Position numbers and translations under genes: made by a program. DNA of 64,000 nt, taken from NCBI RefSeq assembly GCF_003315795.1, contig NZ_QMEY01000015.1, positions 124,001-188,000 on the forward strand. Reading direction: 5' to 3'. Position 1 is the stretch's first letter; each line of letters opens with the position of its first letter. The DNA comes from Spongiactinospora rosea (GTDB lineage: Bacteria > Actinomycetota > Actinomycetes > Streptosporangiales > Streptosporangiaceae). Below, one piece after another: positions 26,033-34,962 of this stretch. The notes beneath the pieces were generated by a model, which had not been told where the DNA came from, ran no database searches, and saw only the letters and a list, made by a program, of their open reading frames with translations.

Positions 26033-27385
26033 TCAGCCGACGATCATCCGCTGTTCGGGCAGCTCGTAGCGTCGCCTGCGCTCCTTGAGCGCCAGGGCCG
26101 ACCCCAGCGTGAGCGGGCCGACCCGGCCCACGAACATCAACGCGATCAGCAGCAGCTGCCCGGCCGGTGGCACGGTCGCCGTGATCCCCGTCGACAGGCC
26201 GACCGTCGCGAAGGCCGAAATGACCTCGAACAGCACCGAGTCCAGGCTGTGCGGGGTGAGCCGGCGCAGTACCAGGGTGGACAGCGCGATCACCGCGGTG
26301 CTGAGCGCCGTGATCGCGATGGCCTGACGCTGGGTCGCCATGCCCAGCGCGCGATGGCCGATGTCCACGCGAGGCCGCCCGCGCAACTCCGCCCACACCA
26401 TGAACAGCAACATGCCGAACGTGGTCACCTTGATGCCGCCGGCCGTTCCCGCGCTGCCGCCGCCGACGAACATCAGCACGTCGGTGACCAGCCAGCTGGA
26501 GGGCTCCATCCCCGCGACGTCCAGGCTGTTGAAACCGGCGGTACGGGGCATCACCGAGGCGAAGAAACCGGCCAGCACCTTGCCCGCCGCGTCCAGCGGG
26601 CCGAGGGTCCTCGGGTTGTGCCACTCCCCCGCCACGAACGCCAGCGTCCCGGCCGCCAGCAGCACCCCGGTCAACCCCACCGTGATCCGGGTCAGCAGCG
26701 ACCAGCTCCGCGGACGCCGCGAACGCAGCAACTCGAACGCCACCGGAAACCCCAGCCCGCCCACGATCACCGCGAGGGCGATGGGCAGGCAGATCCACGG
26801 GTCGGTGACGAAGCGCATCAGGTTGTCCGGCCACAGCGCGAACCCGGCGTTGTTGAACGCCGACACCGCGTGGAACACGCCGAGGTAGACCGCCCGCCCC
26901 AGCGGCTCGCCGTACCCCAGGGCGAACCGGCCGGTGAGCACCACCGCCACCACCGACTCGCAGACCAGGCTGAACAGCACGACATCGCGCACGGTGCGCC
27001 CGATGCCCGTGACCTCCAGCGCCTTGGTCTCGGCCTGGGCCATCAGCCGCGAACGCAGCTTCAACCGGCCCGACACCGCGGCGGTGAACAACGTGGCCAA
27101 GGTCATGATGCCCAGCCCGCCCACCTGGATCAGCAGGGCGATGGCCACCTGGCCGAACACCGACCAATGGCCCGCCGTGTCCACCACCGCCAGCCCCGTC
27201 ACGCACACCGCGGAGGTGGCGGTGAACAGCGCGGCCGCCCAGCCCGCCGACCGTCCGGTGGCGGTGGCGATGGGCAGGTCGAGCAGGACCGTGCCGACCA
27301 GCACGGCGGCGGCGAAGCCGATCACGACCGCCCGTGAGGGATGACGTCCCCGCCCTGAGACGACGGCGCCGATGGCGCTCAGCAC
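26033..27385 (-). CDS. Potassium uptake transporter membrane subunit (TrkH/KtrB family)
   Basis: A 450-residue membrane protein with the four pore loops of the TrkH/KtrB/HKT superfamily: TSAVCVTGLAV, SAFNNAGFAL, MPRTAGFNS and SAFATVGLSTG, each with the filter Gly. The GGGSAGTAGGIKVTTFG loop follows helix D3M2. It imports K+ (possibly with Na+) across the inner membrane and would normally need a cytoplasmic KtrA/TrkA RCK subunit, not encoded nearby. The start is uncertain; GTG 27385 begins VLSAIGAVVSGRGRHPSRAV with a G-rich upstream. An 11-bp-spaced direct repeat lies about 165 bp upstream. Confidence 0.88.
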   Translation of the reverse strand: MLSAIGAVVSGRGRHPSRAVVIGFAAAVLVGTVLLDLPIATATGRSAGWAAALFTATSAVCVTGLAVVDTAGHWSVFGQVAIALLIQVGGLGIMTLATLFTAAVSGRLKLRSRLMAQAETKALEVTGIGRTVRDVVLFSLVCESVVAVVLTGRFALGYGEPLGRAVYLGVFHAVSAFNNAGFALWPDNLMRFVTDPWICLPIALAVIVGGLGFPVAFELLRSRRPRSWSLLTRITVGLTGVLLAAGTLAFVAGEWHNPRTLGPLDAAGKVLAGFFASVMPRTAGFNSLDVAGMEPSSWLVTDVLMFVGGGSAGTAGGIKVTTFGMLLFMVWAELRGRPRVDIGHRALGMATQRQAIAITALSTAVIALSTLVLRRLTPHSLDSVLFEVISAFATVGLSTGITATVPPAGQLLLIALMFVGRVGPLTLGSALALKERRRRYELPEQRMIVG

Positions 27386-27545
27386 GCCCGCCCCCCATGG
27401 CAGCCTCGCCCCGGTCGCATCAACGCCTCCATCGTCACAGCGGCGTGGCCACCACCATCCCCCCAGGCAGGCGGGCGTGCCACGGCTCGTTCTCGGCAGA
27501 GAACCGGTAGGCGACCATATACGGCATCTGAGGGAATTCCTGTGA

Positions 27546-27562
27546 TCTTGATGCGTTCTTGA
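27546..27562 (-). promoter_or_regulatory. TCAAGA direct repeat upstream of the potassium transporter
   Basis: On the minus strand TCAAGA occurs twice (27562-27557 and 27551-27546), one helical turn (11 bp) apart. That is the spacing used by OmpR-type response regulators such as KdpE. It lies in the 300-bp gap between the transporter and the divergent ureohydrolase. Confidence 0.4.
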
Positions 27563-27689
27563 CGCCCAGGACCTGCCACGATCCCCCAGGCCGGTCCTCG
27601 GCGCTGCGGGTGCGGGCCGCGCGGATGCTTTCCGGAACCTAGGCGCTCTCCCACGTTGTCCATGGCCGCCGTGCGCGCAGGTACACCAC

Positions 27690-28865
27690 ATGGGCATAAA
27701 TCCGGAAGATCTCACCGGCGGGCGGGCGAAGCGCCTCGAGCGCGAACTGAGCGACCGCAAATACCAGGAAGAACTCCGGCGCATCCACCGCCTGGGCCTG
27801 CCACCGGCCGGCTCCATCCAGGACAAGGAACTGGCCTCGACGTTCCAACGCGGCGAAGTGCCCCATTTCTCGGGCATCAAGACATTCCTCAAGACCCCCT
27901 ACCTGGAAGACGTCACCCTCGTCGGAGAACACGAAGTCGCCGTCGTCGGAGTACCCCTCGACACCGGCACCACCTACCGCCCCGGACCCCGATTCGGCCC
28001 CGAAGGCATGCGCAGCATCTCCGCCCTCTACTCGCCCTACTACTACGAACGCGGCGTGGACCTACGCGAACAACTCGACATCGTCGACGTCGGCGACATC
28101 TTCATCACCCCCGCCAACCTCGAAAAGGCCTTCGACCAGATCACCAAGGGCATCGAGCACATCGTGTCCAACGGCGTCTTCCCCGCCATTCTCGGCGGCG
28201 ACCACTCCATCGGATTCCCCACCGCCAGAGGCGTGATGAACGCGTTCGGCCGGAAGATCGGCGTCATTCACTTCGACCGCCACCTGGACACCCAAAAACG
28301 CGACCTCGACGAACGCATGCACACCACCCCCTGGTACTGGGCGGCGCACGAACTGCACTTCGACATGGGCAACCTCGTGCAGATCGGCATCGGCGGCTGG
28401 CAGGTGCCCAGACCCGGCGTCGCGGGCGCGCGCGAGGGCGGCTCGGTCGTGATCACCGTCGAGGACGTGGAGAAGCACGGCCTGGACGCGGTCGCCGACC
28501 TCGCACTGGAGGTGGCCTGGAGCAACGGCGCCGAAGGCGTGTTCCTGTCCTTCGACATCGACGCCATCGACCCCGGCTTCGCCCCCGGCACCGGCTGGCC
28601 GGAACCCGGCGGCCTCTACCCACGCGAAGCGCTCAAACTGGTCCGCCGCTTCGCCGCCGAAGGACTCCTCGGCATGGAGGTGGTGGAGGTGTCACCGCCC
28701 TACGACAGCTCGGACGTGACTTCCCTGCTCGGCGTACGCCTGATCTGCGACGTACTGGCCGCCTCGGTCGAAGCGGGCAAACTGGGCCGCGACCGGAGCG
28801 GCCGACCCCAGACCGCACGCGCGCGCGAGATCGACGACCGGGCCCGCGAGGGCGACGGCGCCTAG
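27690..28865 (+). CDS. Ureohydrolase (agmatinase/arginase superfamily), guanidine-hydrolase-like candidate
   Basis: A 391-residue dinuclear-metal hydrolase. Metal ligands are visible in LGGDHSIGF (His), HFDRHLDTQ (Asp, His, Asp) and LSFDIDAIDPGFAPG (two Asp). Two features differ from ordinary agmatinases of about 300-320 residues: an N-terminal extension of about 75 residues (RLERELSDRKYQEELRRIHR), and Arg in place of the Ala of the DAHxD motif. Extended homologues include the nickel-dependent guanidine hydrolase of cyanobacteria, so guanidine or another guanidino compound is a possible substrate; agmatinase or guanidinobutyrase remain possible. No nickel-insertion genes lie alongside. It is divergent from the K+ transporter. 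Confidence 0.75.
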   Translation: MGINPEDLTGGRAKRLERELSDRKYQEELRRIHRLGLPPAGSIQDKELASTFQRGEVPHFSGIKTFLKTPYLEDVTLVGEHEVAVVGVPLDTGTTYRPGPRFGPEGMRSISALYSPYYYERGVDLREQLDIVDVGDIFITPANLEKAFDQITKGIEHIVSNGVFPAILGGDHSIGFPTARGVMNAFGRKIGVIHFDRHLDTQKRDLDERMHTTPWYWAAHELHFDMGNLVQIGIGGWQVPRPGVAGAREGGSVVITVEDVEKHGLDAVADLALEVAWSNGAEGVFLSFDIDAIDPGFAPGTGWPEPGGLYPREALKLVRRFAAEGLLGMEVVEVSPPYDSSDVTSLLGVRLICDVLAASVEAGKLGRDRSGRPQTARAREIDDRAREGDGA

Positions 28866-29000
28866 TCTTCTCCGCCGTCCTCGCCGCGCTCGGCATGTGC
28901 GCGGACGGCCTCGGCGAGGGGCCTGTCCGGCAACCCGTTCGCCCTGGCCGAACAGGTACCGCCCGGCGCATGACCAAGATCGGCGGTTAAGATCGGCCGG

Positions 29001-29981
29001 GTGGACGCGCTCGCCCGACCCGCACCGCCGCGGCACCCGGATCTGGCCCCGGCCGCCGCCGACCCCTACCACGCCTACCTCGACTCCCTCACCAGCGCCG
29101 AGTCACGCCGCACGATGGCCGGCTGCCTGGACCGCATCGCCCGCATCCTCACCGGCGACCAGACCGCCACCGGAGCCGGGCAGCCCTGGCACCTGCTGCG
29201 CTACGAGCACACCGTGCGCATGCGCGCCCTGCTCATCGGGCAGGGCTGGTCCCCCGCCCACGTCAACAAACACCTCGTCGCGCTGCGCCGGGTGCTGCGC
29301 GAGTCCTGGCGCCTGGGCCGGATGACCGCCGAGGAGTACCAGCGCGCGGCCGATCTGCCGACCGTCCAGCACACCCGGCTGCCCACCGGCTCCCACGTGC
29401 CGCCGGAGGTGGTGGCCGCGGTACTGGCCGTCTGCGAGGCCGACGAGGGCCCCGCCGGGCTTCGCGACGCGGCCCTGGTCGCCGTCCTGTACTCCACCGG
29501 CTGCCGCCGCGCCGAGATCGCCGCCCTCGGCCTCGCCGACTACGACCCGGCCGCCCGCTCACTGCGCGTACGCGGCAAACGCGACCGCGAGCGGCTGGCC
29601 TACCTCACCGGCGCGGCGGTCGCCCGGCTGGAACGCTGGCTGGCCGTACGCGGGGGAACGGCGGGCGCGCTGTTCTGCCCGATCGGCCGTACCGGACGGC
29701 TGCGCCACCGCGACGGCGCGCCCGCGCCGATGACCGGGCAGGCGGTGGCCGACATCATCCGCCGCAGGCTCGCCGCCGCGGGCGCGTCCAGGAAGACGCC
29801 GCACGACTTCCGCCGCACCTTCATCGGCGAACTGCTCGACGCCGGCGTCGACCTGGCCACCGCGCAGGCCCTGGTCGGCCACGCCTCCCCGGCCACCACG
29901 GCCCGCTACGACCGGCGCCCTGAGCATCGTCGTAGAGAGGCTGTTGATCGTTTGATTTTGCCGGAGGCTCGGCCGCTCTAA
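29001..29981 (+). CDS. Tyrosine recombinase (site-specific integrase family)
   Basis: A 326-residue protein with an N-terminal SAM-like core-binding domain (residues 25-115, YLDSLTSAESRRTMAGCLDR, NKHLVALRRVLRESWRLGRM) and a C-terminal catalytic domain. The catalytic residues are visible: Arg in STGCRRAEIAAL, Lys in VRGKRDRERL, His-x-x-Arg in PHDFRRTFIGEL, His in LVGHASPATTA and the nucleophile Tyr in ARYDRR. GTG 29001 is the likely start. No attachment-site repeat, excisionase or phage gene lies next to it, so this may be a stand-alone or relic integrase. Confidence 0.87.
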   Translation: MDALARPAPPRHPDLAPAAADPYHAYLDSLTSAESRRTMAGCLDRIARILTGDQTATGAGQPWHLLRYEHTVRMRALLIGQGWSPAHVNKHLVALRRVLRESWRLGRMTAEEYQRAADLPTVQHTRLPTGSHVPPEVVAAVLAVCEADEGPAGLRDAALVAVLYSTGCRRAEIAALGLADYDPAARSLRVRGKRDRERLAYLTGAAVARLERWLAVRGGTAGALFCPIGRTGRLRHRDGAPAPMTGQAVADIIRRRLAAAGASRKTPHDFRRTFIGELLDAGVDLATAQALVGHASPATTARYDRRPEHRRREAVDRLILPEARPL

Positions 29982-30059
29982 ACCCGACGCCTTTACAAAG
30001 TATAATATGTCCGAATTTTATCGACTTCGCCTGGGCCGGATCCCCCCGCTGACGCCGGG

Positions 30060-33000
30060 TCAGCCGCCCAGGGCGGCCTCGGCCAGTTCCCTCCAATCCC
30101 CCTGCCGCCCGGTCCGGGCCGCCTCCGCGAACACGGCGTCCCCCACGTGCTCGCGTGCGGCCGTGGCGATCCTCGTGGCGTCCGGGTGTGAACGATCCGG
30201 CGTACCGCGCACGGCTTCGCTCGCCCCGAGCAACCGTGCGGCCTGCTCATGCCGCCCCTGGCGCAGCGCGAGATCCGCGATGCCGATCAGCACCTCGGCG
30301 ATGAGCGGCGGGAAGGCGTGATCGGCGGCCACGCGGAACGTCTCGGCCAGAAGCGCGCGGGCCTCCTTCACATCCTCGGCGAGGTAGCCGTACTGCGTGG
30401 TGATCGTGGTTTGGAGGACGTCGGCGCCGGGCATCGCCCGGACCTTGGCCAGGTGCCCGCGTGCCCGCTCCGGCTCACCGCGCCAGCGCGCCAGTTGCGC
30501 CATCGAGATCTCCAGCTCGGTGAGCGCGTCCGGCCAGGCGATCCCCTCCGCGGCCCGCTGCGCCTCGGCCATCGCGAAGGCGCTGGAGCGCTCGTCGCCG
30601 AGCTGCCAGTAGAGCCGGGCCTGCCGAGACCGCAGGCCGACCACGTCCTCGGCCGCGCCCAGCTCGGCCAGCGCCGCGATCGCCTCTTCATAGTGGCGGC
30701 ACGCACGTGCCGGCTCGCCGCGCATGGCGAGCCGGTCGGCCAGGTAGGTCAGCGCCAGCGAGATCCCGTACCGGTCGCCCAGCGCGCGGAACTCGGCGAG
30801 CGCGATGTCGATGTCGAGGTCCATGTCGGTCGTGTCGCGGCCGTACGCGAGCCGCATCTTGCCGCGCGTCAGCCTCGCCTGCGCGCGCACCCACGGGTCG
30901 GCGTCGGCGATGAGCGGATCGAACGCGGGCAGGAACCCCGTCGGTTCGCGCAGCAGCCGCTCCAGCAGCCCGACGAACCCGAGCAGCGGGTTGCGGTACC
31001 GGCCGCGCCGGGTGAGCCGGTACGCCTCGTGGATCCACTCCTGCGCCTGATACTCGTCGCCGTGCCCGGAGGACACGAACACCGTCGCGGTGAAGTACGC
31101 CATCGCGCGCAGCTCGTCGGGGACCTCACCGTCCAGCGCGGCCACCGTGACGCACATCTCGGTGCCCTCGGCCTTGTTCCCGCTGAGGAACCAGTACCAG
31201 CCCGCGGGGACGACCAGCCGCATCGCCTCCTCGGCCCAGCCCTCGGCGATCGCCACCCGCAGGGCCGCGCCGATGTTGTCGTGCTCGGCCTTGAGCCTGG
31301 CCAGCCACTCCAGTTGCTCGGCCCGGCGCAGGTGCGGCTCGGCCGTCTCGGCGAGGTCGGTGAAGTAGGCCAGGTGCGCCCGGCGCGCCGCCTCGGTCTC
31401 CCCCGCCTCGGCGAGCCGGTGCGCGGCGTACTCCCTGATGGTGTCGAGCATCCGGTAGCGCGGGGCGCCCTCGCCGTCGGCGAGCAGCAGCGACTTCTCG
31501 GTCAGCGCGGTCAGCACGTCGAGCACCTGCTCCCCGGCGAGCGCCGGGCCCGCGCAGACCCGTTCGGCCGCCTCCAGGCTCGCCCCGCCGGAGAACACCG
31601 AAAGCCGCCGCAGCACGCCGCGTTCGGCTTCGGTCAGCAGGTCCCAGCTCCAGTCGACGACCGCGCGCAGTGTCTTGTGCCGCGGAAGCGCCGTCCGGCT
31701 GCCGCCGGTCAGCAGCCGGAAGCGGTCATCGAGCCCGCGTTCGAGCTGGTCGATGGACATGGTGCGCAGCCGCGCCGCGGCCAGTTCGATGGCCAGCGGC
31801 ATCCCGTCCAGCGCCCGGCAGATCCGCGCCATGGCCGACAGGGTGGGCGCGCCGGAGCCGATGTCCTTGCGTACCAGGCCCGCGCGCTCGCGCAGCAGCC
31901 GCACCGCGGGCGAGGCCCCGGCCGCGGCGGGACCGGCCCCGTCCGCGGGCAGCGCCAGCGGCTCGACCTGCCACAGCGCCTCCCCGATGATGCCGAGCGG
32001 TTCCCTGCTCGTGGCCAGGATCCGCAGCCCGCGGCACTCGCCGAGCAGCCGGTCCGCGAGCGCCGCCGCCGCCTCGATCACGTGCTCGCAGTTGTCCAGG
32101 ATCAGCAGCATCGAACGCTCGCGGACCGCGCCGACGAGCAGGTCGATCGGTCCGCCGCCGCGCGCGCCGCCGAGCACCGCCCGGTCGCGCAGGCCGATCG
32201 CGGTGATGGCGGCCTGCGCCAGGTCACCGCCCGCGCCCACGGAGGCCAGCTCCACCAGCCAGGCCCCGTCCGGCAGCCCGGCGAGCATCGTCCGCGCGGT
32301 CTCGGTGGCCAGGCGCGTCTTGCCCGAGCCGCCCGGCCCGGTCAGGGTGACCAGCCGGTGCCCGCCCGCCAACGCGGCGACCGCGGCCACGTCGTCGTCC
32401 TTGCCGACGTAACTGGTCAGGCCGGCGCGCAGGTTCGTCTTGTGGCCTTCGGCCCGCTCCCCCGGCTCGCCCCGCAGCAACGCGGTGTGCAGCGCCGAGA
32501 GCTCGGGTGATGGGTCGGCGCCGAGCTCGTCGGCGAGCCGTTCGCGGGTCCGCTGGTACAGGGTCAGCGCCTCGCTCGCGCGCCCGGCCTCGGCCAGCGC
32601 GCGCATCAGGGCGGCCACGAATCCCTCCCGCAGCGGATGGGTGGCGACCAGCCCGGTCAGCTCGGACACCAGCTCCGCGCCCCGGCCGAGGCGGACGTCG
32701 GCGTCCACCCGGTCTCCGAGGGCGGCGAGGTGGAGTTCGGTCAGGCGCGCGACCGTGGCGTCGAAGGCGTCGCTGTCGCGCAGCGCGATGTCCGCCATGG
32801 CCGGGCCGCGCCACAGCGCCAGGGCCGAGCGCAGCAGCTCCGCCCGCGCGGCGGGCTCGGCGGCACGGGCCTGCCCGGCCAGGTGCTCGAACCGGCACAC
32901 GTCCACGGCCTCAGGCGCCACGGCCAGCCGGTACCCGCCGGACCCGGCCTCGATCACGCCGTCCGGCAACGCCCTGCGCAGCCTGGACACCAGCGCCTGC

Positions 33001-33188
33001 AGGGCGTTCACCTCGTCGGCGGGCGGCCGCGCCCCCCAGATCCAGTCGACCAGCCGCGCCCGGGTGACGACCCGGCCGGGTTGGAGGGCGAGCGCGGCCA
33101 GCAGTGCGCGCAGCCGGACCCCGGGGACCTGCACCAGATCCCCATCGCGGCCGGTGACCTCGAACGGTCCGAGCAGTCCGACTCTCAC
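30060..33188 (-). CDS. Large BTAD (AfsR/SARP-like) transcriptional regulator with NTPase and TPR domains
   Basis: About 1,042 residues. Order: OmpR-type winged helix at 1-90 (RVGLLGPFEVTGRDG, VDWIWGARPPADEVNALQAL); BTAD at about 100-245; STAND-type NTPase at about 255-560 with Walker A LTGPGGSGKTRLA, Walker B MLLILDNCEHV and the GLPLAI-like motif LDGMPLAIELAAARL; then a winged helix and TPR-like helices (ARACRHYEEAIAALAELGA). Such regulators switch on neighbouring antibiotic clusters by binding 11-bp direct repeats. GTG 33188 begins directly with the domain, and CACAAT 7 nt before suggests a leaderless mRNA. Likely activator of the PKS genes 2 kb away. Confidence 0.87.
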   Translation of the reverse strand: MRVGLLGPFEVTGRDGDLVQVPGVRLRALLAALALQPGRVVTRARLVDWIWGARPPADEVNALQALVSRLRRALPDGVIEAGSGGYRLAVAPEAVDVCRFEHLAGQARAAEPAARAELLRSALALWRGPAMADIALRDSDAFDATVARLTELHLAALGDRVDADVRLGRGAELVSELTGLVATHPLREGFVAALMRALAEAGRASEALTLYQRTRERLADELGADPSPELSALHTALLRGEPGERAEGHKTNLRAGLTSYVGKDDDVAAVAALAGGHRLVTLTGPGGSGKTRLATETARTMLAGLPDGAWLVELASVGAGGDLAQAAITAIGLRDRAVLGGARGGGPIDLLVGAVRERSMLLILDNCEHVIEAAAALADRLLGECRGLRILATSREPLGIIGEALWQVEPLALPADGAGPAAAGASPAVRLLRERAGLVRKDIGSGAPTLSAMARICRALDGMPLAIELAAARLRTMSIDQLERGLDDRFRLLTGGSRTALPRHKTLRAVVDWSWDLLTEAERGVLRRLSVFSGGASLEAAERVCAGPALAGEQVLDVLTALTEKSLLLADGEGAPRYRMLDTIREYAAHRLAEAGETEAARRAHLAYFTDLAETAEPHLRRAEQLEWLARLKAEHDNIGAALRVAIAEGWAEEAMRLVVPAGWYWFLSGNKAEGTEMCVTVAALDGEVPDELRAMAYFTATVFVSSGHGDEYQAQEWIHEAYRLTRRGRYRNPLLGFVGLLERLLREPTGFLPAFDPLIADADPWVRAQARLTRGKMRLAYGRDTTDMDLDIDIALAEFRALGDRYGISLALTYLADRLAMRGEPARACRHYEEAIAALAELGAAEDVVGLRSRQARLYWQLGDERSSAFAMAEAQRAAEGIAWPDALTELEISMAQLARWRGEPERARGHLAKVRAMPGADVLQTTITTQYGYLAEDVKEARALLAETFRVAADHAFPPLIAEVLIGIADLALRQGRHEQAARLLGASEAVRGTPDRSHPDATRIATAAREHVGDAVFAEAARTGRQGDWRELAEAALGG

Positions 33189-33296
33189 ATCGGCAATTGT
33201 GCCGAGCCGTGGCGACGTCCGGCCAATCGTCACTGTGCGCACACCGCCCACCTCCATCAGACATGGTAGGAGGAAACGCGATATGTCGCGGGCCCG

Positions 33297-33662
33297 CTAG
33301 TGTGCGGCGCCGGGGTCCGCCGCCGGGTCGCTCAGCGATGTGAGGGCGAAGGTCTCCCGGTACCGCCTGAGGTCTTCGAAGCCGCGTGAGTACAGGGCGG
33401 TGTCCTCGCCCAGGGTGTCGTAGAGGGCGGCGCGTACGTCGGCGACGCCCACGAAGGACCAGGTGACGGTCTCGTCATAGACGTTCTGGTACGAGGTCGC
33501 CTCCGCCCGGCCCATCGCCTCGGCCGTGGTACGCGCCTCCTCGACGGAGGAGGCGTGGATCAGCACGATGTCCTCGCTGTACCGGGGAGGCGCGTAGCCC
33601 CCTTCGACCTTGGTCTCATACACCAGGACGGCGATATGCGGGCTCTTGGCACGGTCGCTCAC
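33297..33662 (-). CDS. DUF4288-like small protein
   Basis: A 121-residue cytoplasmic protein. The pattern YSEDIVLIHASSVEEARTTA, then SYQNVYDETVTWSFVGVADV, resembles DUF4288 proteins (ESIVLI...A...SY.N..G..V.W.FV). Function is unknown for the family. The C-terminal extension (DLRRYRETFALTSLSDPAAD) is specific to this protein. It is separated from the BTAD regulator gene by about 110 bp, same strand, and is not clearly part of the PKS pathway. Confidence 0.6.
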   Translation of the reverse strand: MSDRAKSPHIAVLVYETKVEGGYAPPRYSEDIVLIHASSVEEARTTAEAMGRAEATSYQNVYDETVTWSFVGVADVRAALYDTLGEDTALYSRGFEDLRRYRETFALTSLSDPAADPGAAH

Positions 33663-33716
33663 GCCACCGGATGCCGGCCCAGGGAGGTCGCCCAGTCAAT
33701 GGCACCGGCCGGCGGG

Positions 33717-34523
33717 CTATGGCGCGGCGTGGTCGTGGCCGTGGTGGCAGGATGAGACGTCGCTCCAGTCGATGCCCGCCTTGTGGGCCCGGTTCAGCGC
33801 CTCGGGCAGGCCGTCGAGCCATGGGCGTCCGTGGCCGGGCAGTACGATCTGTGCCTCCACTCCCCTGAGATTGTCCAGGCTCGCCAGCGCCTGGGCCGGG
33901 TCGTCGTTGAGCTTGCCGGGCATGATGCCGGTCCCGGTCCGGCCGGTGACCACGTCGAGGGTGACGAGCGCGTCGCCGGTGAGCGCCACGGTCTCATCCC
34001 GGGTGATGAGCGTGCTGCTGCCCGCGCTGTGCCCGGGCGTGTGAACGACCCGCAGTCCGCCCGGCACGTCCAGCACCTCCCCGTGGCCGAAGGTCGAGGC
34101 GTGCAGCACGGGCGGCACCCGCAGGACCCCGTCGCGCGCCCAGGCCACGAACAGCGCCAGGTTGTGCGGACGCCACAGGTTGCGGACGATCCGCCGGGGC
34201 GGCCGCCGCAGCCCGAAGCCCCGGCTGAGCGGCCGGTCCGCCTCGTGAACGTGGACGAGGGCGGCGGTCTCCCTGCGCAGCCGCTCGACGATGCCCAGGT
34301 GGTCCGCGTGGCCGTGGGTCAGTACGACCGCCTTGACGGCGTCCAGCGACAGGGCCCGCCGGGCCAGCCAGTCCAGCAACTGGGACCAGTGCGCCGGCAT
34401 GCCGCCGTCGATCACGGTGAGCGCGCCCTTGTCCTCCAGGACGTACCAGTTGACGTGGGAGTCGCCGAAGCGGTGGATGCCGGGCGCCACCTCCCGGCCG
34501 GTTACTTCTGTTTTGGAAGTCAC
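33717..34523 (-). CDS. Metallo-beta-lactamase-fold hydrolase
   Basis: A 268-residue protein. The zinc ligands are visible in VLTHGHADHLG (HxHxDH), HTPGHSAGS, LTGDAL and PGHGRPW, the glyoxalase II/lactonase-like set. An unusual His-rich end (SSCHHGHDHAAP) could bind extra metal. GTG 34523 is preferred, with TATCGT 8 nt upstream suggesting a leaderless mRNA; if so, the first HxlR operator lies inside codons 2-7. GTG 34490 is an alternative. It is divergent from an HxlR regulator and adjacent to the PKS, so a role in lactone or thioester hydrolysis is conceivable but unproven. Confidence 0.82.
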   Translation of the reverse strand: MTSKTEVTGREVAPGIHRFGDSHVNWYVLEDKGALTVIDGGMPAHWSQLLDWLARRALSLDAVKAVVLTHGHADHLGIVERLRRETAALVHVHEADRPLSRGFGLRRPPRRIVRNLWRPHNLALFVAWARDGVLRVPPVLHASTFGHGEVLDVPGGLRVVHTPGHSAGSSTLITRDETVALTGDALVTLDVVTGRTGTGIMPGKLNDDPAQALASLDNLRGVEAQIVLPGHGRPWLDGLPEALNRAHKAGIDWSDVSSCHHGHDHAAP

Positions 34524-34562
34524 GAGCAAGGACGATACCCGCGTGGCTTCTCTTATGGAAGC
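34504..34562. promoter_or_regulatory. Two matching 17-bp operators between MBL hydrolase and HxlR genes
   Basis: ACTTCTGTTTTGGAAGT (34504-34520) and GCTTCTCTTATGGAAGC (34546-34562) share CTTCT.TT.TGGAAG and each is a 5-bp dyad around a 7-bp centre. Their centres are 42 bp apart, four helical turns, so two dimers would sit on the same DNA face. The second copy overlaps the presumed -35 regions of both divergent promoters. TACTGT (34566-34571) is a likely -10 for the HxlR gene, 7 nt before its ATG. Confidence 0.7.
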
Positions 34563-34578
34563 TGCTACTGTCCGACTC

Positions 34579-34962
34579 ATGGCGGTGCGCCGGAACCTGG
34601 CTTACGACAACTGCCCCGCGGCCCGCGCCCTGGACGTGATCGGCGACCGCTGGGCGCTGATCGTCATGCGCGAGATCCTCAAGGGCGCGCGCAGGTTCGA
34701 CGAGCTACGAGAGCGCCTGCCGGTGAGCGAGAACACCCTCGCCCGCCGGCTGCGCGAGCTGACCGAGGCGGGCATCCTCCGCAAGGAGATCTACGCCGAG
34801 CGTCCCGATCGCTTCGAGTACGTGCCCACCGCGGCCGGCACCGCGCTCACCGGCGTACTCCACGCGCTCGCCACCTGGGGAACGACCTGGACCGCCCCCG
34901 ACCCGGCGGGCCCTCCCCCACCCGAGCTCCCGCCCTTCCCCCCGGCGCCCGGCAGTCCCTGA
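34579..34962 (+). CDS. HxlR family transcriptional regulator
   Basis: A 127-residue protein. The family core is NCPAARALDVIGDRWALIVM, then RRFDELRERLPVSENTLARR, LRELTEAGILRKEIYAERPD and FEYVPTAAGTALTGVLHALA. The N-terminal Cys of YDNCPAAR is the position that senses redox or electrophiles in some members. A proline-rich tail (PPPPELPPFPPAPGSP) ends the protein. The leaderless-type promoter upstream contains two dyad operators shared with the divergent hydrolase, predicting joint autoregulated control. Confidence 0.88.
   Translation: MAVRRNLAYDNCPAARALDVIGDRWALIVMREILKGARRFDELRERLPVSENTLARRLRELTEAGILRKEIYAERPDRFEYVPTAAGTALTGVLHALATWGTTWTAPDPAGPPPPELPPFPPAPGSP

Noticed and set aside
27386..27690. 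A c-di-AMP (ydaO) or other riboswitch upstream of the potassium transporter
   Set aside because: I looked for the conserved junction sequences and could not recognise them. A covariance-model search (Infernal with Rfam) would be decisive.
27600..27690. Guanidine riboswitch before the ureohydrolase
   Set aside because: Only about 300 bp separate the divergent genes and no guanidine-I, -II or -III conserved core was recognised by eye.
30249..32510. Long plus-strand frame over the BTAD regulator
   Set aside because: The minus-strand frame has Walker motifs, BTAD and TPR regions; the plus-strand translation is Arg/Gln/Ala-rich without any domain.
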